Assembly: GCA_035495855.1 (NCBI GenBank)
Contig: DATJFD010000015.1
Span: forward strand, 1-14,990
Direction: 5' to 3'
Source: JAHFIW01 sp035495855
GTDB taxonomy: Bacteria; Patescibacteriota; Patescibacteriia; SG8-24
DNA: 14,990 nt
Made by a program: the position numbers and the translations under genes. The notes under the pieces are model-generated. The model worked only from the letters and a program-made list of their open reading frames with translations, ran no database searches and had not been told where the DNA came from. Below, piece by piece: positions 11,523 to 14,990 of this stretch (positions are counted from its first letter, which is position 1; each line of letters opens with the position of its first letter).

Positions 11523-11939
11523 ATGCCGACGCCCACGGCCGCCGCAGGCGGCGCACAACTGAAAGTGGTGCTCGTGGAGGACGACAAGTTCCTCCAGAAG
11601 ATCCTGATGACCAAGTTCATCAAGGAGGGTTTCGATGCGCGCGCGGCGTCCGACGCGGAGGAAGGCCTCCAGCTCATCCTGACCGAACCGCCGAACATCG
11701 TGCTGCTCGACCTCATCCTGCCGAAGATGTCCGGCTTCGACCTGCTCACCGAGCTCAAGACCAACCCGAAGACCAAGAACGTCCCCGTCGTCATCCTTTC
11801 GAACCTCGGACAGGAGGAGGACATCATCCGCGCCAAGGGGCTCGGCGCGCTCGACTTCCTCGTGAAGGCCGACATCTCCATCAACGAGGTCGTGCAGAAG
11901 GTGAAGGAGATCTACGTACGCCACCTGCAGGGCCATTGA
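11523..11939 (+). CDS. Single-domain response regulator 2
   Basis: 138 aa, receiver only. Seen: Glu19/Asp20/Asp21 acidic cluster, phosphoacceptor Asp63 in 'VLLDLILPKMSGFD', Ser93 in 'VVILSNLGQ' and Lys115. It clearly resembles response regulator 1 ('NPKT.. PV.ILSNLGQ' in both), suggesting tandem duplication followed by divergence. A Pro/Thr/Ala-rich N-terminal lead precedes the fold. No Shine-Dalgarno is visible; a hairpin abuts the start. Its TGA ends 1 nt before the pilB ATG, so translation of the two is probably coupled. Confidence 0.92.
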   Translation: MPTPTAAAGGAQLKVVLVEDDKFLQKILMTKFIKEGFDARAASDAEEGLQLILTEPPNIVLLDLILPKMSGFDLLTELKTNPKTKNVPVVILSNLGQEEDIIRAKGLGALDFLVKADISINEVVQKVKEIYVRHLQGH

Positions 11940-11940
11940 T

Positions 11941-13662
11941 ATGCTGATCGCCCCCGAAAAGCTGAAGAGCGCCGTCGTCGAGCCGGGACTCGTGAGCGAG
12001 GCCGACTTCGACGCCGCGCTCAAGGAGGCGGAGAAGAAGGGCATCCCCGTCGACGCGGTGCTCGTCGACAAGAACCTCATCCCCGACGACTATCTCGGGC
12101 AGATCGTGGCGGAGGCGCTCGGCCATCCGTTCGCCAAGCTCGGCAAGGAGAAGATCCAGGACCACATCCTGCGCGTCATCCCCGAGCGCGTCGCGCGCCG
12201 CTCCAAGGTCATCGCCTTCGCCGCGACCGACGACGCGCTGCGGGTCGCGATGCGCGATCCCGACGACCTCGAGATGGTGCGGTTCATCGAGAAGAAGACC
12301 GGCAAGCACGTGCTGCCGTATTTCGCGACCGAGCGCGGGCTCTCCGTCGCCATCGAGAAGTACGCGAGCGACCTCGACGCGGCGATGAAGACGCTCATCG
12401 AGAGCTCCAAGTACCTGTCGATGACGCCCGAGGAGCGCGCCGAGGCGAAGGAGAAGGGCGAGGAGGAGGACGAGACCGTGGTGACCGCGGTGCAGCTCAT
12501 CCTCAACTACGCCTACCAGCACGGCGCGTCGGACGTGCACATCGAACCCCGCGAGAAGGAGGTCCTCGTCCGCTTCCGCATCGACGGCATCCTCCATGAC
12601 GTCGTCTCGCTGCCGCGCGAGATCCTCGACCCCATCGTCACGCGCATCAAGATCCTCGCGCGCCTCCGCACGGACGAGCATTTCGCCGCGCAGGACGGCA
12701 AGCTCCAGGAGATCATCGACGGCGAGCGCCTCGACGTGCGCGTTTCCATCCTGCCCATCGTCGACGGCGAGAAGGTCGTGATGCGCCTCCTTTCGGAGAA
12801 GGGGAAGCGTTTCAACCTCGAGGACCTCGGCTTCGCCGACCGCGACATGAAGAAGCTGCGCCGGCACATGCAAAAGTCGTTCGGCATGATCCTCGCGACC
12901 GGCCCGACCGGCTCGGGCAAGACGACCACCATGTACGCGGTGCTGAAGATCCTCAACACGCGCGACGTGAACATCGCGACCATCGAGGACCCGATCGAGT
13001 ACGCGCTCGAGGGCGTGAACCAGATCCAGGCGAACCCGAAGACCGGCCTGTCCTTCGCCGCCGGCCTCCGTTCCATCGTGCGCCAGGACCCGGACATCAT
13101 CATGGTCGGCGAGATCCGCGACGAGGAGACGGCCAGCATCGCGGTGAACGCCGCCATGACCGGCCACCTCGTGCTCTCGACGCTGCACACCAACGACGCC
13201 GCCACGACGCTGCCGCGCTTCCGCGACATGAAGATCGAGCCGTTCCTCATCGCCTCGACCGTGAACTGCATCATCGCGCAGCGCCTCGCGCGCCGCATCT
13301 GTCCGCGCTGCATCGTGAGCTACGACGCCGATCGCGCGGAGCTCAAGCGCGAAGCGGTCCCCGAGGACGTCATCGAACGCATCGTCCCGCCGCGGGCGAA
13401 GGGCGCCGCGCCGCCGCGCCTCTACAAGGGCAAGGGCTGCGACCGCTGCAACCACACCGGCTACCTCGGCCGCCTCGGCCTGTTCGAGGTGCTCGAGGTC
13501 GACGACGCGGTCCGCGACCTCATCATGAAGGGCGCGAACGCCAACGCCATCACCAAGCAGGCCATCGCGAACGGCATGACGACGATGTTCGAGGACGGCG
13601 TGCAGAAGGTGAAGGAGGGGCTGACCACCATCGACGAGGTGATCCGGGTGACCGGAGGCTAA
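11941..13662 (+). CDS. pilB: Type IV pilus assembly ATPase PilB
   Basis: 573 aa, the usual length. Seen: an N-terminal MshEN/T2SSE-N region (about 1-150), the 'ASDVHIEP' PAS-like domain start (about 195-205), Walker A GPTGSGKT (321-328), an Asp box 'ATIEDPIEY', Walker B 'VRQDPDIIMVGEIRDEET' and a His box 'GHLVLSTLHTNDA'. A zinc site follows, with Cys454/Cys457 (CPRC) and Cys500/Cys503 (CDRC), diagnostic for PilB/GspE extension ATPases as opposed to PilT. It powers pilin polymerisation from the cytoplasmic face together with PilC. It starts 1 nt after RR2. No T-run terminator follows; pilC is 110 nt downstream with its own candidate promoter. Confidence 0.95.
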   Translation: MLIAPEKLKSAVVEPGLVSEADFDAALKEAEKKGIPVDAVLVDKNLIPDDYLGQIVAEALGHPFAKLGKEKIQDHILRVIPERVARRSKVIAFAATDDALRVAMRDPDDLEMVRFIEKKTGKHVLPYFATERGLSVAIEKYASDLDAAMKTLIESSKYLSMTPEERAEAKEKGEEEDETVVTAVQLILNYAYQHGASDVHIEPREKEVLVRFRIDGILHDVVSLPREILDPIVTRIKILARLRTDEHFAAQDGKLQEIIDGERLDVRVSILPIVDGEKVVMRLLSEKGKRFNLEDLGFADRDMKKLRRHMQKSFGMILATGPTGSGKTTTMYAVLKILNTRDVNIATIEDPIEYALEGVNQIQANPKTGLSFAAGLRSIVRQDPDIIMVGEIRDEETASIAVNAAMTGHLVLSTLHTNDAATTLPRFRDMKIEPFLIASTVNCIIAQRLARRICPRCIVSYDADRAELKREAVPEDVIERIVPPRAKGAAPPRLYKGKGCDRCNHTGYLGRLGLFEVLEVDDAVRDLIMKGANANAITKQAIANGMTTMFEDGVQKVKEGLTTIDEVIRVTGG

Positions 13663-13680
13663 CGGCCGCGGCGGGAAAAA

Positions 13681-13689
13681 TGCTAATCT
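13681..13689 (+). promoter_or_regulatory. Candidate extended -10 upstream of pilC
   Basis: TGCTAATCT fits TGnTAnnnT. The predicted transcript start (about 13696) is the first base of the pilC leader hairpin. No -35 box is visible. Confidence 0.35.
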
Positions 13690-13694
13690 TACGT

Positions 13695-13765
13695 TAGGTT
13701 CTAGGTTGTAGGTGGTAGGTTGTAGGGCTCGATAGCTACAACCTACAACCTACCCCCTACAACCT
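13695..13765. repeat. Heptamer repeat array E, inverted into a 30-bp stem
   Basis: Four TAGGTTG-type units (13695-13722) are followed after a short spacer by four CTACAAC-type units (13736-13763). The left arm 13696-13725 and right arm 13736-13765 are reverse complements at 26 of 30 positions, with a 10-nt loop. The array fills most of the pilB-pilC gap and lies in the predicted pilC leader, ending 7 nt before ATG 13773. Confidence 0.85.
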
Positions 13766-13772
13766 CGCCCAC

Positions 13773-14990
13773 ATGCCCTATCAATACGTCGCGGCCACCA
13801 ACAACGGCAAGATCAGGCGGGGCATCTCCGACCTGGCGAGCCGCGATGCCGTCATGCAGGACCTCGAGTCCCGCGGCATGGTCGTCGTCTCCGTCGACGA
13901 AGTGCGGCGCGCGCGCTCGGGCGAGGTGCTGAGCGGCTTCCTCCTCGGCACCATCAGCCACGTCGACAAGGTGCTCTTCACCAAGCACCTCTCCGTCATG
14001 CTCCGCGCGGGCCTGACGCTGCTCGAATCGCTGCAGATCCTCATCGAGCAGACGCAGAGCTGGCGCTTCCGCATGGTCCTCAAGGCGATCTACCGGCGCG
14101 TCGAGCGCGGCGAGAAGTTCTCCGACGCGCTCGGCACCTTCCCGCAGGTCTTCTCGGCCTTCTACGTGAACATCGTCCGCTCCGGAGAGCTCTCCGGCAC
14201 GATGGAGGAGAACCTCGAGCATCTCGCCGTGCAGTTCACCAAGGAACACGAGCTGCGGCAGAAGGTGCGGACGGCGCTGACCTACCCGACCATCGTGCTC
14301 GTGGCGGCGGCCGGGATCGGCTTCTTCTTCGCGACCTACGTGTTGCCGCAGGTGGCCAACCTCTTCTCCGGCCTCCAGGGCATCAAGCTGCCGTGGGTGA
14401 CCGTCGTGCTCCTCAAGGTCTCCGCGTTCGCGCGCAAGTACACCTTCCTGTCGTTCGTCGGCCTGTTCGGCGGCATCTACTTCATCTTCTGGTTCCTCAA
14501 GCGGAAGTTCATCGCGCCCTTCACGCACCTGTTCGTGCTGAAGATGCCGGTCATCAGGAAGATCGTCATGGACGTGAACCTTTCGCGGTTCTCCCTGGTG
14601 TTCGGCACGCTCATGCGCAGCGGCATCGACATCACCAAGTCGCTCGAGGTCACCTCGACCGTGCTCGGCAACATGTATTACCGGCGCGCGCTCGGCCGCA
14701 TCCTCGTCGAAGTGCAGCGCGGCCAGCCCCTCTCGGAGGCGATGGGCCGTTACCCGGAGCTGTTCCCGCGCATCACCTCGAGGATGATCGGCGTGGGCGA
14801 GCGGGCCGGCAAGCTCGAGGAAGTGCTCGGCTATCTCTCCGAGTTCTACGAACTGGAGGTCGAGACCACCATGAAGAACCTGCAGACCGTGCTCGAGCCG
14901 GTGCTGCTCATGTTCATCGGGCTCGTCGCCCTCGGCATGGCCTTCGCGATTTTGATACCGATCTATAATTTCATCGCGGCGATCAGGAGG
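13773..14990 (+). CDS. pilC: Type IV pilus inner-membrane platform protein PilC, open at window edge
   Basis: 406 codons without a stop up to the last base. Seen: an N-terminal 'YQYVAATNNGKIRRGISDLASRDAVMQDLESRG' type lead-in, a first T2SSF domain ('FTKHLSVMLRAGLTLLESLQIL', about 69-90, to about 190), hydrophobic segments at about 168-195 and 225-247, a second T2SSF domain ('FSLVFGTLMRSGIDITKSLEV', about 272-292) and a final TM segment ('PVLLMFIGLVALGMAFAI'). PilC is usually about 400 aa, so only a few C-terminal residues should be missing. It couples the PilB/PilT motors to pilin assembly in the membrane. No Shine-Dalgarno precedes ATG 13773. Confidence 0.93.
   Translation, partial: MPYQYVAATNNGKIRRGISDLASRDAVMQDLESRGMVVVSVDEVRRARSGEVLSGFLLGTISHVDKVLFTKHLSVMLRAGLTLLESLQILIEQTQSWRFRMVLKAIYRRVERGEKFSDALGTFPQVFSAFYVNIVRSGELSGTMEENLEHLAVQFTKEHELRQKVRTALTYPTIVLVAAAGIGFFFATYVLPQVANLFSGLQGIKLPWVTVVLLKVSAFARKYTFLSFVGLFGGIYFIFWFLKRKFIAPFTHLFVLKMPVIRKIVMDVNLSRFSLVFGTLMRSGIDITKSLEVTSTVLGNMYYRRALGRILVEVQRGQPLSEAMGRYPELFPRITSRMIGVGERAGKLEEVLGYLSEFYELEVETTMKNLQTVLEPVLLMFIGLVALGMAFAILIPIYNFIAAIRR

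Noticed and set aside
11881..13455. A 524-aa open frame antisense to pilB
   Set aside because: Same cause: low-complexity Arg/Asp/Leu-rich translation opposite a clear ATPase.

Overview
The window is a GC-rich bacterial chromosome segment with compact genes and standard stops; TGA terminates many of its genes, so it is not recoded. The gene set (rpmF-nusB-rnc, a PilT-type ATPase, and a sensor kinase followed by two stand-alone receivers, pilB and pilC), with short intergenic spaces and charged C-terminal tails on small housekeeping proteins, resembles a high-GC member of the Patescibacteria/CPR (Parcubacteria-like). That placement is inference from gene content, with moderate confidence at best.

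Layout. 1-1450: a diacylglycerol-kinase-family lipid kinase and a small glyoxalase-fold (VOC) protein. 1451-3278: ribosomal protein L32 with a histidine-rich tail, NusB with a Lys/Glu-rich tail, and RNase III. 3279-3642: a non-coding stretch with a heptamer repeat array, a strong terminator and a candidate structured RNA. 3643-4752: pilT. 4753-5446: non-coding, with heptamers, a terminator, two REP-like palindromes, two tRNA-end-derived elements and tRNA-Arg(UCG) on the minus strand. 5447-6124: an HD-domain hydrolase. 6232-7185 (minus): an exported SUMF1/FGE-fold protein that looks acquired. 7412-7675: an unrecognised 87-aa protein. 7676-8108: non-coding, with three terminators, an element closed by a tRNA-Lys-like acceptor/T-stem helix, and tRNA-Lys(CUU) on the minus strand. 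8109-8399: a thioredoxin-fold [2Fe-2S] protein. 8485-14990: a co-directional block of histidine kinase, receiver 1, receiver 2, pilB and pilC (open at the window edge).

Working together. PilB (extension), PilT (retraction) and PilC (inner-membrane platform) form the motor of a type IV pilus. The membrane sensor kinase and two single-domain receivers lie directly upstream of pilB, with gaps of 4, 64 and 1 nt, and probably control the motor. The kinase has Arg where the phosphorylated His of its H-box should be, so how the pathway is fed is an open question.

The most unusual material is non-coding. First, three minus-strand elements of about 110-135 bp lie downstream of the two tRNA genes. Each ends in a copy of the neighbouring tRNA's 3' end and carries a complementary strand at its other end, so each could fold into a tRNA acceptor/T-stem 'minihelix' with large inserted hairpins. 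Second, five intergenic arrays have strict 7-bp periodicity but locus-specific sequence. Third, extended -10 boxes (TGnTAnnnT) sit 6-8 nt before several ATG codons, implying leaderless mRNAs. All of these come from reading the sequence by eye; no database search or folding program was run.
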